A stretch of 64,000 nt of DNA from CAVSUB01 sp963730995. GTDB taxonomy: Bacteria; Acidobacteriota; Vicinamibacteria; Vicinamibacterales; 2-12-FULL-66-21. Position 1 is the stretch's first letter. Each line of letters starts with the position of its first letter. Position numbers and translations under genes: made by a program. The notes under the pieces are model-generated. The model ran no database searches. It saw only the letters and a program-made list of their open reading frames with translations, and was not told where the DNA came from. Shown here piece by piece: positions 40,087-50,282 of the stretch. The stretch is taken from NCBI GenBank assembly GCA_963730995.1, contig CAVSUB010000013.1:1612001-1676000 (forward strand). The letters run 5' to 3'.

Positions 40087-40353
40087 ATGCCGACGATCGT
40101 TGGATACCACGACATCACAAAGGGTCAGGATCACTGGCTACGCTCGCCGAAGCGGAAGGAGCTGTTTGGACCGCTTGGCGTCACCAACATCCGGACGTTC
40201 GTCGATCCGCAGAACCCGAAGCGGGTGGCTGTGGTCATGGATGTGCCGGACATGGACGCGTTGAACGCCTTGATGCAGAGCCCGGCGGCTGCGGAGGCGA
40301 TGGCCCATGATGGCGTGGTGCCCGAGACACTGGTGATCCTCGTCGAGGCGTAA
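40087..40353 (+). CDS. Small dimeric alpha/beta-barrel-like protein
   Basis: An 88-residue protein preceded by AAGGAG. The pattern GYHDITKGQDHWLRSPKRKE, VAVVMDVPDMDALNALMQSP and ETLVILVEA fits the ferredoxin-like dimeric barrel of antibiotic-biosynthesis-monooxygenase or DUF1330-type proteins. No cofactor residues are evident. It lies 83 bp after the BPL_N gene and may be transcribed with it. Confidence 0.6.
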   Translation: MPTIVGYHDITKGQDHWLRSPKRKELFGPLGVTNIRTFVDPQNPKRVAVVMDVPDMDALNALMQSPAAAEAMAHDGVVPETLVILVEA

Positions 40354-40385
40354 GCCCCGTTGGGAGCGCTGACGAGTGAAACTCT

Positions 40386-43095
40386 TCACTCCGCGCGCAG
40401 CGCCTTCACCGGATCGATGCGGCTCGCCTGGCGCGCGGGCACGTAACCAGCCGCCATCGTGACGATCACCAGCACCGACAGCGCGACAGCGATCGCCATC
40501 GGGTCGCGCGGCGTGACGCCGAACAGCTGGCCGGCGATGTAGCGGTTCGCGGCGAGTGAGGCCAGCGTGCCGAGCGCCGCCCCGATGGTCACCAGCAGAA
40601 GCGTTTCGCGCGACCATCATCCACGCGACGCTCTGTGGTCTGGCGCCGACGGCGATGCGGATGCCGATCTCCCGCGTGCGTCGGGCTACGCGGTACGCCA
40701 TCACGCCGTAGAGGCCGATGCACGCCAGGATCAGCGCGAGCGCGGCAAAGAACGTGGCGAGGAGGGCGAGCATCCGCTCGCGTACGAGCGACATCTCCAC
40801 GTTCTGCTCCATCGTCGTGATTCCGGTCACGAACCCGCCTGGCACGGTCTCGGTGACGATGGCGCGGATCGATGGTGCGAGCCGGGTGACATCGCCGGGC
40901 CCTCGCACCGCAACGGCGACGTTGGTGATCGGATCGATCGCCTGCTCCAGCGGGACGTATGCCATGCGCCCGTCCGGCGTTCGCAGATCCTGGTAGCGCG
41001 TGTCGGCGACGACACCGACGATCTCGAACTCGTCCTGGACACGCTGGCCCGGGAAATTCACCTTTCGGCCAAGCGGGCTCTCGTCACCGAAGAATGCCCG
41101 GGCGGCGGTCTCGTTGAGAATGGCGACACGCAGCGAGCCCGACCGATCGCGGGGTGTGAACAGTCGTCCGGCCAGCAGGCGGATGCCCGTGGTTTCGAAA
41201 TAGCCGTCGGTAACCTGGTTGATGCTGATACCGCGATCCTTCTCGGGTCCCTGAAGCGGACCCTGGATCGCGATCTTCACTCCACGGTACCAGCCGCTGA
41301 GCGGGTTCATGGTCGCAACCGCGGCAGACGACACTCCCGGCACCTCGCGCACGCGCTCGATGAAGCCGCTCCAGATCGCGCCGAGTCGCGCATGGTCGGC
41401 GCGAAACTCCGCAGGAGTCTTCGGCGGCACGGTCCGGCCCGGCACCGTGGCTTCGACCTGCATCGTCAACACTCCGTCGCGATCGAAGCCCGAAGGAACT
41501 TTGTTCAGGTTGTGAAGCGTCCGCAGAAAGAGCGCGGCGCCGCAGAGCAGGAGGACCGACAACGTGACTTGAACGACGACCAGCGCTCGACCGAGATGGT
41601 TGTGCGTGGTCGTTCCACCGGCAGCGCCGGGTTTCGCGGCATCGACGCGCGTCGCGCGCAAGCGCCGGGGCGAGGCTGAAGAGCAGCGCGGTCGCGACGG
41701 ACACGCCGGCGGTAAAGCCCAGCACGCGCAGGTCGAGACGCGGATCGAGCACCACCCTTTCAGCGGGGCCGGCAAGGACCGCAACCAGGAACGACGCACC
41801 CCACCGCGCGAAGAGCAGTCCAGCTCCGGCGCCCAGCGACACCAGGACGACGCCTTCGGTCAGCAGCTGACGGACCAGCCTGCCGCGGCTGGCGCCAATC
41901 GCGAGCCGCACCGCCATCTCGTTCTGCCTCGCCGTGGCGCGCGCCAGCAGCAGGTTGGCAACATTGGCGCAGCCGATGAGCAACACGACGCCGACGATCG
42001 CCATCACGATCATCAGCGGCTCCGCGTAGGTCTGACGCAGCTCGTTGGCGCCCCTGGCCGCGGGGACGAGTGCGATGCCGCTGAAGTAGCCGCGCTTGTC
42101 GCGAGGCATCCCGACTTCCGTCAAGTAGGCGTCCCACAGCGCCTCGAGATCCGCGCGCGCCGCCTCGACGTTCGCACCGGGCGCGAGACGCCCGATCACG
42201 CTCAGCCACCAGCTCTGCTTCGATTGCAGACCCTGTTCGACGAGCATCATGGGAAGCGTGATGTCGAGCGGCGCCCCGACCTGAAGCCCGAAGAATCCCG
42301 GCGGCGTGACGCCGACGATGGTCACCCACTGCGTTCCGACTCTGGACGCTCTTCCCGAGCACGGCGGGATCTCTCCCGAAGCGGCGCGTCCAGAAGCCGT
42401 CGCTGATCACCGCGACCGGGCCATCTGGACCGCCGCGGCCAGGCTCGGAATCGTCCGCCGGTGTCAGCGATTCGTCCGCGGATCGCGCGGACGCCGAGCA
42501 GATCGAAGTAGGAGCCGGAGGCGTACTGCCCACGCACCCGCTCAGGCACACCGTCGATCGACACCTTGAACATGCGCGTGTCGAACGCGGCGATGCTCGA
42601 GAGAAAGCGGTTGTGATCGCGGAGCCGCTCGAAGCACGGATACGGAGGGCCGCTGCTGCCGCCGGACTTCCCGCCGGAGTTGTCGACGAAGAACAGGCGC
42701 TGCGGATCGTCGACCGGCAGCGTCTTGACCAGCACGGTGTCGATGAGCGTGAAGATCGCCGTGTTGGCGCCGATACCGAGTCCGAGCGACAACAGGGCGA
42801 CGAGTGTGAATGCCGGCGACCGGCGCAGGAGCCGAAATGCGTAGCTGACGTCGCCGCGCAGCTCGTCGACCAGCCGCAGGCCGACCGCGTCGCGGCATTC
42901 CTCCTTGCGCGCGTCAACGCTGCCGAACTCGGCGAGCGCACGCCGGCGAGCTTCCTCGTCCGGGACACCTCGCCGCCGCAGATCCGCCTGATAGAGCTCG
43001 AGGTGGATCCGCATCTCGTCCTGCATCTCACTCTCGAAGTCAGCCCTGCGGCTGCTGACTCGAAGCCACGACTTGACGCGCGCGATGAGACTCAT
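40386..43095 (-). CDS. ADOP-type ABC transporter permease (four frameshifts)
   Basis: A MacB/FtsX-like permease of the acidobacterial ADOP type, about 903 codons. The N-terminal prefix (FESEMQDEMRIHLELYQADL) is typical. Then the first membrane helix (LVALLSLGLGIGANTAIFTL), the MacB periplasmic core, the central FtsX helices (LIGCANVANLLLARATARQN), a second periplasmic core and the last FtsX unit (CIGLYGVMAYRVARRTREIG). It ends ARQASRIDPVKALRAE. Slips occur near 42455, 42340, 41670 and 40600. Restored sequence is well conserved. No ATPase gene is adjacent. Confidence 0.83.
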
Positions 43096-43199
43096 AGGTC
43101 CGCTCTGTCGTGTCGCTCACGTGGCTATCCTAGACGTGCCAGGAGAGGATGCATCACTTCTCCTAGGACGTCAAGGAGAGAGTATCGAGGCTGCACGCG

Positions 43200-43227
43200 T
43201 TCGTACATCTCGTTCGATCGCTATACT
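43200..43227 (+). promoter_or_regulatory. Candidate promoter at the left edge of the C-poor island
   Basis: TTCGTA (43200-43205), a 16-base spacer and TATACT (43222-43227). The -10 box is close to consensus; the -35 is weak. The base composition of the DNA changes directly after this point, which would fit a transcript start near 43234. Confidence 0.35.
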
Positions 43228-43905
43228 GTAGTTAATGCGGGATTGCGCGAAGCGATTGAGTGAAGCAACTAGTTGTGTCGCGAACGAAATGTGTGCTTGA
43301 GCAGAAGCAGAGAGGACTGCTCAGCTGCGTAGGTGGAACAAGCTTGCGCTTACAGGAGGTGCGTGTGCATGCGCTGGTTGTTGAAATTGCTTGGATGAAC
43401 GTAGTTTACGTGGGCTTGGAGTTTTGAATGTCTTAACATGAATGATGGATTTTGAAGGGATGAACTTATGTGATTTCCGACTGGGGTGGGATGTGATGGT
43501 GCGTGAGATGATGACTTTGCATTGTGGAATTCGCGCGCAATGTGTAGGTGGCACGAAGTAGTATTGAAGCTCGGTGTAGAGTTGGCTTGATGCGCGCGTG
43601 TCCGCGATTATAGAGTAATTGTAGTAGGCGGTGCTGCGTCTGCTGTAGGAACATATGAAGATGAAAAACTGGCTCGAGGATGAAGCAGTGTGGGATTTGA
43701 TGCTTAGTATCTGGATTGCGCGCGAATGGGTAGTCGAGAAGTATTGGTATGATGAACGTTGGGATACGCTCACGTTGGCTTGCAAAGAACGGATAAGGGT
43801 GCGTAGTGGTGACGATATGGACTGTGATGATCAGGGAATGAGAGGTGAATGAGTTGAAGTGTTATCAGAGTTAAAAAATATGGATGTGTCCATACTGCAG
43901 GGAAC
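43228..43905. other. C-poor, G/T-rich non-coding island (possible long ncRNA or leader)
   Basis: About 680 bp in which the plus strand is about one third G but only about 13 percent C. I counted C=4 to 12 per 60-base line between 43321 and 43680. Neighbouring genes have C close to G. C that remains is largely in GCGCGC-type patches. Open frames exist, a 154-codon Ser/Thr/Pro-rich one on the minus strand (43321-43785) and a 65-codon Trp/Asp/Glu-rich one on the plus strand (43655-43852), but neither shows the third-position GC bias of this genome. ATTCGCGCGCAAT (43529-43541) and its exact complement ATTGCGCGCGAAT (43715-43727) could pair. No known RNA family is recognised. Confidence 0.55.
43873..43894 (-). 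terminator. Hairpin followed by T6 on the minus strand
   Basis: On the minus strand the stem TATGGA-CACA-TCCATA (plus positions 43879-43894) is followed by six T residues (43878-43873). This is the form of a weak Rho-independent terminator reading leftwards, at the right edge of the C-poor island. Confidence 0.4.
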
Positions 43906-43911
43906 AACATC

Positions 43912-45312
43912 ATGCGGCTCGTCTCTCGCGGAATCTTTATTGTCGTTTGCTTCTGTGCGGCAGTTCTGGTGTCAGCGCCTGCCGGCGCGCAGAACTGGAG
44001 CTTCGACGCACGCAACGTCGGGCTCGGCGGCATCGGGTCCACCAGCAACATCGCGCTCGACATGGTCGACGACGAGCGGCCGTTTCGAGCGATCGTGCTG
44101 CCGTTCGGCCTGTTCCAGATACTCCCGAACCTTCCCACGTTCGACCCGACCAGCGACGACTTCGATCTCGTACGCGCTATCGAATACGCCGCCAGCCCCA
44201 TCCACTACATCGTCGGGCGCAACGATGGGAACGCTGCGTCCTCCTTCGTCAACGACCTGAGGAACGGAACGCTGAACAGGGACCTCAATACGTATCGCGG
44301 CTTCGATCCGCCCACGAGCCTTTCTGCCCAGGGACTCGTATCACCGACCTGGGGCGGGACCATCAAGGTCAGCGGGGACCCGAACGGCCCATTCCATGGC
44401 ATTTACCTCGGCGCCGGGCCGTACATCTCACTACAGACCACGGCCGCGATCGATCCCGCGCTGGCAGCGGTGTTTGCGAGTGCCGTCCCTGTCTACGTTC
44501 CGAACACCAGCTTCTCTATCTCGAGCGACACGCTCAGTCAGGCCGCCGTGGCCGTCACGGGCGGATACCGGGGCCGGTTTGCATTGCCCGGTACTGTGGG
44601 GTTTGTCCGGATCGAGGACCCCTACAGCGCCCCCGAAGGGCTGTACGTCGGCATGAACGTCCACTACCTCCACGGATTCCGCTACGAGCACTTCGAGCCC
44701 GACGCCAGGCTCGACACCAACGCCCAGGGCTTTCTCATCGTCGATCCGGCGAAAGGGCTGCCCGTGACGATCGTGCGAACCACGTCGACCACCGGAGACG
44801 GCTTCGCGATTGATGCAGGGGCCGCCGCCGTGATCGACAAGTGGGAGCTGGGACTGGGCGTGAACGGCATTGCCAACCGGATCGACTGGAGGAGCGTGCG
44901 CCGCACGAATTACGTGCTGGACAGTCTCTTCGCCGGCGGCGACTTCGTCGACCTGCCGGCGGTGTCCGTGGCGGACGTTCGTGTGGAGCTTCCGGTGGAC
45001 GTGCGCGTGCACGGCGCGTACAACGCGGGCCCATGGCTGGCCGTCGCCGAGTACGGCCACGGCTATAACGGGACCACGGTTCGCGCGGGCTATGAGCAGC
45101 GGCTGGGTCGCATTCAGCTCCGCGGCGGCGCCCGCTATGTGAACGACCGCTGGGAGCCAACCGGCGGCGCGGGGTTCAACCTCACCGATGGCTTCGGTGT
45201 CGACGTCGGACTGTTCGGGACGAGCGCCAACCTCGAACGCAAACGCCACCTCGCGATCGCCGTCTCCTTACGGCTGATGCACGCGCGTTATCGCCACGCC
45301 GGCGGCGGGTAA
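43912..45312 (+). CDS. Putative outer-membrane beta-barrel protein
   Basis: A 466-residue protein with signal peptide (ending PAGAQN). The remainder is rich in amphipathic strands and aromatic girdles (GVGLGGIGSTSN-like start, GIYLGAGPYISLQTTAAIDP, YVGMNVHYLHGFRYEHFEPD, VRAGYEQRLGRIQLRGGARY, HLAIAVSLRLMHARY). It resembles TraF/DUF5723-type exported barrels in general layout, but assignment is tentative. Its start follows the C-poor island by a few bases, so the island may act as its leader. Confidence 0.55.
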   Translation: MRLVSRGIFIVVCFCAAVLVSAPAGAQNWSFDARNVGLGGIGSTSNIALDMVDDERPFRAIVLPFGLFQILPNLPTFDPTSDDFDLVRAIEYAASPIHYIVGRNDGNAASSFVNDLRNGTLNRDLNTYRGFDPPTSLSAQGLVSPTWGGTIKVSGDPNGPFHGIYLGAGPYISLQTTAAIDPALAAVFASAVPVYVPNTSFSISSDTLSQAAVAVTGGYRGRFALPGTVGFVRIEDPYSAPEGLYVGMNVHYLHGFRYEHFEPDARLDTNAQGFLIVDPAKGLPVTIVRTTSTTGDGFAIDAGAAAVIDKWELGLGVNGIANRIDWRSVRRTNYVLDSLFAGGDFVDLPAVSVADVRVELPVDVRVHGAYNAGPWLAVAEYGHGYNGTTVRAGYEQRLGRIQLRGGARYVNDRWEPTGGAGFNLTDGFGVDVGLFGTSANLERKRHLAIAVSLRLMHARYRHAGGG

Positions 45313-45586
45313 GCGGGCAGGGTCAAGGCCGTGCTCTTCGCGGCACAAAATGCGCGGAGTCGACGACGATGACGCTCACCCGCATCGCCTGCGAGTGCAG
45401 CGGGCTGCTGCCCTGGTTCACGGCGGACGCCTCAGAAATGTCACAAATCTCCGGAGTTTGCCCTGCGCGGAGGACGCCGATCGCACTCCATAGGTGACGG
45501 CAGGTACGCAAACGACGGCGCTTGATTGGGCACTCTCGGTGGCACTCGTGATGCAGAGCGCCGTCAGGTCCTTACTGGAGCACTAC

Positions 45587-46516
45587 ATGCCGTCTTATCG
45601 AGTACTGGTTCGATTCCTTGTCTGCGCCCTGCTCGTCGTCCTCTCGGCGTCCGTCGCGGCCGCGCAGGAGTTCGGCACGCTGTCCATCCGGGCCCGGCCG
45701 GCCGGCGCGGAAATCCTCATCGATGGTGAACACTGGACGGGCAGCGGCGAAACCGGCCCGCTGCAGGTGCAGCTGGCCCCTGGGTCGCATCGCATCGAGG
45801 TCCGCGCGCCGGGCCGGCAGACATACGTGTCCGACGTGACGATCCGGGCCGGTGAGACGACACCGCTGAATGTGTCTTTGTCCATGGCGGCGCCTCGGCC
45901 AGAACCGCCGCCGGCCCCGGCGCCGCCGAGGCCTCCGTCAGCCGCTGGCCCGCCGCAACCGGGCAGCGTCGTCGAAGTGTCCGGCGGAGAAGACGGTGCG
46001 GTATTCGCGCCAGACGTGAGATTCACCGAAGTGAACCATGAATTCGCCACGCTGGTCGGCGCGTATGCCGGCTACGTGTTCGGCGGAGAGGTGATGTTCG
46101 GCGGCGGCGGCTACTGGCAGGTCAATTCCACCAATGGTGTGCACATCGCCTACGGCGGCCCGGTGGTCGAGTGGCGGGCGCTGCGCGGCAAGACCATCGG
46201 CCTCAACCTGCACGCGCTGGTAGGCGGCGGCACGGGGTACAGCGACTACAACGACGGCTATTACGGCTACAACCAGGGCGTCTACGTCGATCCGCGGGGT
46301 CGCAGCGGCCGAAGCGTTGTCGTCGTCCCTCCCGGCTACGCGTATGGATACCCGTATCACTACTACGATGCGTTCTTCATTGCCGATCCGGAGGCGCAGC
46401 TGGTGATTCACTTTGGATCGGGCGTGCGCCTGCAGGGCAGCGTCGGGTACCGCGCGACCTCGACCAGCAGCCTCAACGGCGTGACTGGCGGCGTCTCGGT
46501 ACAGATCGGACGCTGA
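45587..46516 (+). CDS. PEGA-domain surface protein with glycine/tyrosine-rich barrel
   Basis: About 309 residues. Signal peptide 1-27 (ending VAAAQ), then a PEGA domain (about 28-100: LSIRARPAGAEILIDGEHWT, APGSHRIEVRAPGRQTYVSD), a Pro-rich linker, and a beta-rich domain with Gly/Tyr-rich turns (YSDYNDGYYGYNQGVYVD), ending with a terminal strand GVSVQIGR. ATG 45587 is preferred because it begins the signal peptide and has CTGGAG upstream. PEGA proteins bind carbohydrate or peptide at the cell surface. Confidence 0.7.
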   Translation: MPSYRVLVRFLVCALLVVLSASVAAAQEFGTLSIRARPAGAEILIDGEHWTGSGETGPLQVQLAPGSHRIEVRAPGRQTYVSDVTIRAGETTPLNVSLSMAAPRPEPPPAPAPPRPPSAAGPPQPGSVVEVSGGEDGAVFAPDVRFTEVNHEFATLVGAYAGYVFGGEVMFGGGGYWQVNSTNGVHIAYGGPVVEWRALRGKTIGLNLHALVGGGTGYSDYNDGYYGYNQGVYVDPRGRSGRSVVVVPPGYAYGYPYHYYDAFFIADPEAQLVIHFGSGVRLQGSVGYRATSTSSLNGVTGGVSVQIGR

Positions 46517-47403
46517 CACCGACACGTCGCCGGGGTCACGGGATCGCGCCCCGCTGTTCACGCCGCCGGGGTGGAGGAACAGTTTGTCGCCATCGAGTCG
46601 CGCGCGGCAAGTGCAGCGATCTTCTGGAACCCTGCGTCCGCCAGCACTCGTCATTTCTTCACAGCTCCGGCTGAGCGAGCTTCGCGAAGTCCTCAAACGG
46701 AGTTCGAACAGCGCTGTGATGTGCGCGTTCCTGCGGCGTTCTGAGAGCAATCGCGTCAACAGCCTTTACAGCGATAAATGCCGTCTGCCTTCGTTCTTCA
46801 TGTCGCTGCATCCAGCGTTGATGCCGTCGCTGGCTGAAGACGCCAAACGAGTTCCTTCGCTCCTGGTACCGCTCTTCCACTCGTCTTTCAGGAGTCCAGA
46901 AACGCCGGCCTGTCGCAGGACCGGGCCGCCATCACGTGAAAATTCGAACGGCTTCCGTAAGGCGACGGTTACATCCGCCCTGAGCGCACGTACGGGGTCC
47001 GCGCGCGGACGGCTCGGCGGGCGGGCCAGAACACACGCGGCAGAAGATCGACGACGTTGCGCGGCCGCAACCGAGATCCAGCACGCGGAGTCCCGGCTTC
47101 AGTTCCAGTCCGTCGGCGAGCCATTCGCTGAGCCACAGCGCGTTGGCGCCTCCACTGGCGTTGGCGATGACCCAATCCGGGTGATATGTCGAAGAGCGGG
47201 GGAACCTGGCCGAGACCAGCCGCGGGTCAGTGGGAGCCATGACTGTGAATTGTAGCTGTTGGTCAGGAGAGCGGTGGCGACGCTTCGGGTAACATCTGCA
47301 GAACAGGCGTCGTCAACCATGGTTCACTGCCGTTGCGTCCCGGTCGGAATATTGCCGCGTCTTCCTCGTGCCCGGGGTGGTGTCGGTCGATGAAGAAAGA
47401 ACG
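46517..47403. other. Gene-poor stretch with a truncated methyltransferase
   Basis: About 890 bp without a complete gene. The only recognisable coding remnant is the methyltransferase start at 46932-47240 (minus). Left of it a 73-codon minus frame (46659-46880, ending FEDFAKLAQPEL) and an overlapping frame (ending MKNEGRRHLSL near 46765) are open but match no family I know. No terminal repeats or transposase were seen. Confidence 0.45.
46932..47240 (-). pseudogene. Truncated SAM-dependent methyltransferase
   Basis: The first 60 codons are typical of a class I methyltransferase N-terminus: FPRSSTYHPDWVIANASGGA, WLSEWLADGLELKPGLRVLD, LGCGRATSSIF. After LGCGRATSSIF, where the SAM site begins, homology stops, and the frame runs on with Arg/Pro/Cys-rich sequence. 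About two thirds of the expected 240-residue protein is missing. This looks like a deletion or rearrangement breakpoint near 47060. Confidence 0.6.
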
Positions 47404-50115
47404 ATGATCGGACGCACGATCGGCCACTTCGAGATCCTCGAAAAGCTCGGCGAGGGTGGGATGGGTGTCGTCTATAAGGCGCGCGACACCCATCTTGACA
47501 GGCTCGTCGCGATCAAGATCCTTCCGCCTGACAAGGTGGCCGACGGTGATCGCCGACGGCGCTTCGCCCAGGAGGCGAAGACCGCGTCAGCGCTCAATCA
47601 CCCCGGTATCGTCACCATCTATGACATAACGCAACACGAGGGCATCGACTTCATTGCGATGGAGTTCGTGCCGGGCCGGACGCTCGATCAGGTGATCCCT
47701 CGACATGGTCTGGCGGTGCGCGAGACGCTCGACTACGGCGCCCAAATCGCCGACGCCATCGCCGCGGCACATGCGGCCGGGGTCGTACATCGCGATTTGA
47801 AGCCGGCGAACCTGATCGTCACCGCGCAGGGGCGTATCAAAGTGCTCGACTTCGGAATCGCGAAGCTGGTCGATCGCCCTGGACTCTCGGCGCTGGACGC
47901 GGCTGCCACTGCTACACGCTCGGTGGCCGCCACCGATCAGGGCGCGATCCTGGGAACCGTCGCTTACATGGCGCCCGAGCAGGTCGAGGGCAAGACCGTC
48001 GACGCCCGCAGCGACATCTTCAGTTTTGGTTCCGTGCTCTACGAGATGTTGAGCGGCCAGCGCGCCTTCCAGGGTGACTCGCCGCTCTCGACGCTGACGG
48101 CGGTCCTGCGCGACGAGCCGGAACCATTGAGCAAGACGACCCATCGCCTGCCCCGCGAGCTCGAACGCGTGATCAGCCGCTGTCTTCGCAAAGATCCTGA
48201 CCGCCGCTGGCAGTCGATGGCCGACGTCAAAGTCGCTCTGCGGGAATTGAAAGAAGACTTGGACTCTGGTCAGCTGGCGGACAGTGTCGCAGCCGTGCCC
48301 CCCAAGCGTCGTAAATGGGCAGCCGCCGCGGTGCTGGTCGTCGTCGTCGGCAGTGCGATCGGCGCGTTCGTGTGGCGCGATCGCAGCGCACGTGTCAGGA
48401 GCGCGCCGGTGCCGTTCACCGCGATTCCGCTGACGACCTATCCGGGTCGCGAGCAACAACCATCCTTCTCGCCGGATGGGAACTCGGTCGCGTTCGCCTG
48501 GAATGGCGAAGCCGAAGACAACTGGGACATCTATGTAAAGCTGATCGGCGCGGGATCACCGCAGCGCCTCACGTCCAATCCCGCAATCGAGCTCAGTCCC
48601 GCGTGGTCTCCCGACGGGCGATCGATCGCGTTCGGTCGCGTCCGTGACGACCTCCGTGTCGCCATCCTGACTGTCCCATCACGAGGCGGTCCAGAACGTG
48701 AAGTGCTGGAGACCCTGCGGTCTGGCGTGCTGGGCGTCGGGCAGATCCTCGCCTGGTCGGCTGATAGCCGCTTCCTGGTCGTTGCAGCGTCGCCGGCAGC
48801 CGGAGAACCAGTCGTGCTGACGGCGGTGGACGTCGCGACGGGAGCGGTCAGGCCGATCACGAAGCCGTCGCCCGACTACGGCGTCGACATGCTGCCGTCG
48901 ATTTCACCGGACGGTCGCACGCTGGCATTCGTGAGACAGCGCCGCGGCGTGCGGACGGGGGAGCTGTACGTGCAAGCGCTGTCTGCCGGTTTTGAGCCGG
49001 AGGGAGAGCCGCGACACCTGGCCGGGAACGGCGTCTTCTATCACGGGATCGCATGGAGTGCGACCGGAAGCGACGTGATCGTGTCGTCCGGGACCTCCGG
49101 CGATGTCGCATTGTGGAGAATTGCGCTGCAACATCCGGATCAGCTCGAACGCCTGTCGCCGTTCGGCGACGAATGCCGCCAACCCACTGTCGCCGCGCTG
49201 CAGCGGCGCCTGGCCTTCACGCGCGCTAGCTGGGACGAGAACACTTGGCGCATAGCACTCGCGGGTCCGGGACAGTCGGCCGGTGCCCCGGTGCGGGTGA
49301 TCGGATCGACACGGTCGGAGTTGAACGCGCAGTTCTCGCCTGACGGGTCCCGCATCGTATTCGAGAGCATGCGGTCGGGAATCCAGGAGCTCTGGGTAGC
49401 CGACCAGGACGGACGGAACGCCCTGCAGTTGACTTCTTTCGGTGGGCGTCTGGGCGGAACGCCGGCGTGGTCGCCCGACGGACAGTCGATTGCGTTCGAT
49501 CTGCGGAACGAGGACGGGCGCGGGGATGTCTACGTGATGCCGGCCCGAGGAGGCGCGCCGGTTCGCCTCACGGATAATCCGGCCGACGACCTCGTGCCGA
49601 GCTGGTCGCGTGACGGGCGGACGATCTATTTCGGATCGACACGCACCGGCAGATACGAGATCTGGAAAATGTCAGCGCGAGGCGGCGACCAGGTCCAGGT
49701 GACGCAGCAGGGTGGCACGTACGGCAAGGAGTCGATCGATGGCAAATACCTCTACTACGGGAAAACGCGCCCTAACACAGCACTCTGGCGCGTGCCGGTG
49801 GGCGGCGGCGAAGAGGTTGAGGTCGTGTCACGTCTCGCCAGCTACGGGAACTTCGCCGTAGCGTCGTACGGGCTCTATTTCGAAGCCCGGCTGCCGGGGA
49901 ATCCGCTCGGTCATACCCCCGATTTCACCCCGTTCACCCGTGAAGAAGCGGCGATCGACTTTCTCAGTTTTGCCACTGGAGAGGTCAGCCGCGTGGTAAC
50001 TCTCGATCGACATGCCGGGCATGGCCTCGACCTGTCCCCTGACGGGAGAACGCTCCTCTTCGCGCAGATGGATGCGTTCACCGAGGATCTCATGCTGGTG
50101 GAGAACTTCCGGTGA
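47404..50115 (+). CDS. Ser/Thr protein kinase with TolB-like propeller
   Basis: About 903 residues. Kinase domain 9-275: LGEGGMGVVYKARD, Lys38, HRDLKPAN (Asp131), VLDFGIAKL, APEQ, with all catalytic residues. A membrane helix (about 305-325, WAAAAVLVVVVGSAIGAFVW) leads to a C-terminal PD40/TolB-type propeller of six or more blades (SPDGNSVAFAWNGEAEDNW, SPDGRSIAFGRVRDD, SPDGSRIVFESMRSGIQELW, SRDGRTIYFGSTRTGRYEIW). ATG 47404 puts the glycine loop at residue 16. Stand-alone transcript; the ABC permease operon converges on it. Confidence 0.87.
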   Translation: MIGRTIGHFEILEKLGEGGMGVVYKARDTHLDRLVAIKILPPDKVADGDRRRRFAQEAKTASALNHPGIVTIYDITQHEGIDFIAMEFVPGRTLDQVIPRHGLAVRETLDYGAQIADAIAAAHAAGVVHRDLKPANLIVTAQGRIKVLDFGIAKLVDRPGLSALDAAATATRSVAATDQGAILGTVAYMAPEQVEGKTVDARSDIFSFGSVLYEMLSGQRAFQGDSPLSTLTAVLRDEPEPLSKTTHRLPRELERVISRCLRKDPDRRWQSMADVKVALRELKEDLDSGQLADSVAAVPPKRRKWAAAAVLVVVVGSAIGAFVWRDRSARVRSAPVPFTAIPLTTYPGREQQPSFSPDGNSVAFAWNGEAEDNWDIYVKLIGAGSPQRLTSNPAIELSPAWSPDGRSIAFGRVRDDLRVAILTVPSRGGPEREVLETLRSGVLGVGQILAWSADSRFLVVAASPAAGEPVVLTAVDVATGAVRPITKPSPDYGVDMLPSISPDGRTLAFVRQRRGVRTGELYVQALSAGFEPEGEPRHLAGNGVFYHGIAWSATGSDVIVSSGTSGDVALWRIALQHPDQLERLSPFGDECRQPTVAALQRRLAFTRASWDENTWRIALAGPGQSAGAPVRVIGSTRSELNAQFSPDGSRIVFESMRSGIQELWVADQDGRNALQLTSFGGRLGGTPAWSPDGQSIAFDLRNEDGRGDVYVMPARGGAPVRLTDNPADDLVPSWSRDGRTIYFGSTRTGRYEIWKMSARGGDQVQVTQQGGTYGKESIDGKYLYYGKTRPNTALWRVPVGGGEEVEVVSRLASYGNFAVASYGLYFEARLPGNPLGHTPDFTPFTREEAAIDFLSFATGEVSRVVTLDRHAGHGLDLSPDGRTLLFAQMDAFTEDLMLVENFR

Positions 50116-50282
50116 GGAATGCCACTTTTAGGTGGACGAGAGTGGAGCGCCTCGCGTAGAAGTCGGATTGTCGGACTCATCAGCAGAGCGTCTGAGGCAC
50201 CGCCCGTCGAACGGTGTCACGGTGACGGCCACCGCGGTTTAAGCATCCTCGCACGTAGCCACACTGCGGCTGCGCGACTGTG

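Noticed and set aside
43655..43852. 65-codon plus-strand frame in the C-poor island with an AGGA upstream
   Set aside because: Its Trp/Asp/Glu/Met-rich composition follows directly from the G-rich, C-poor base composition; no family or host codon bias.
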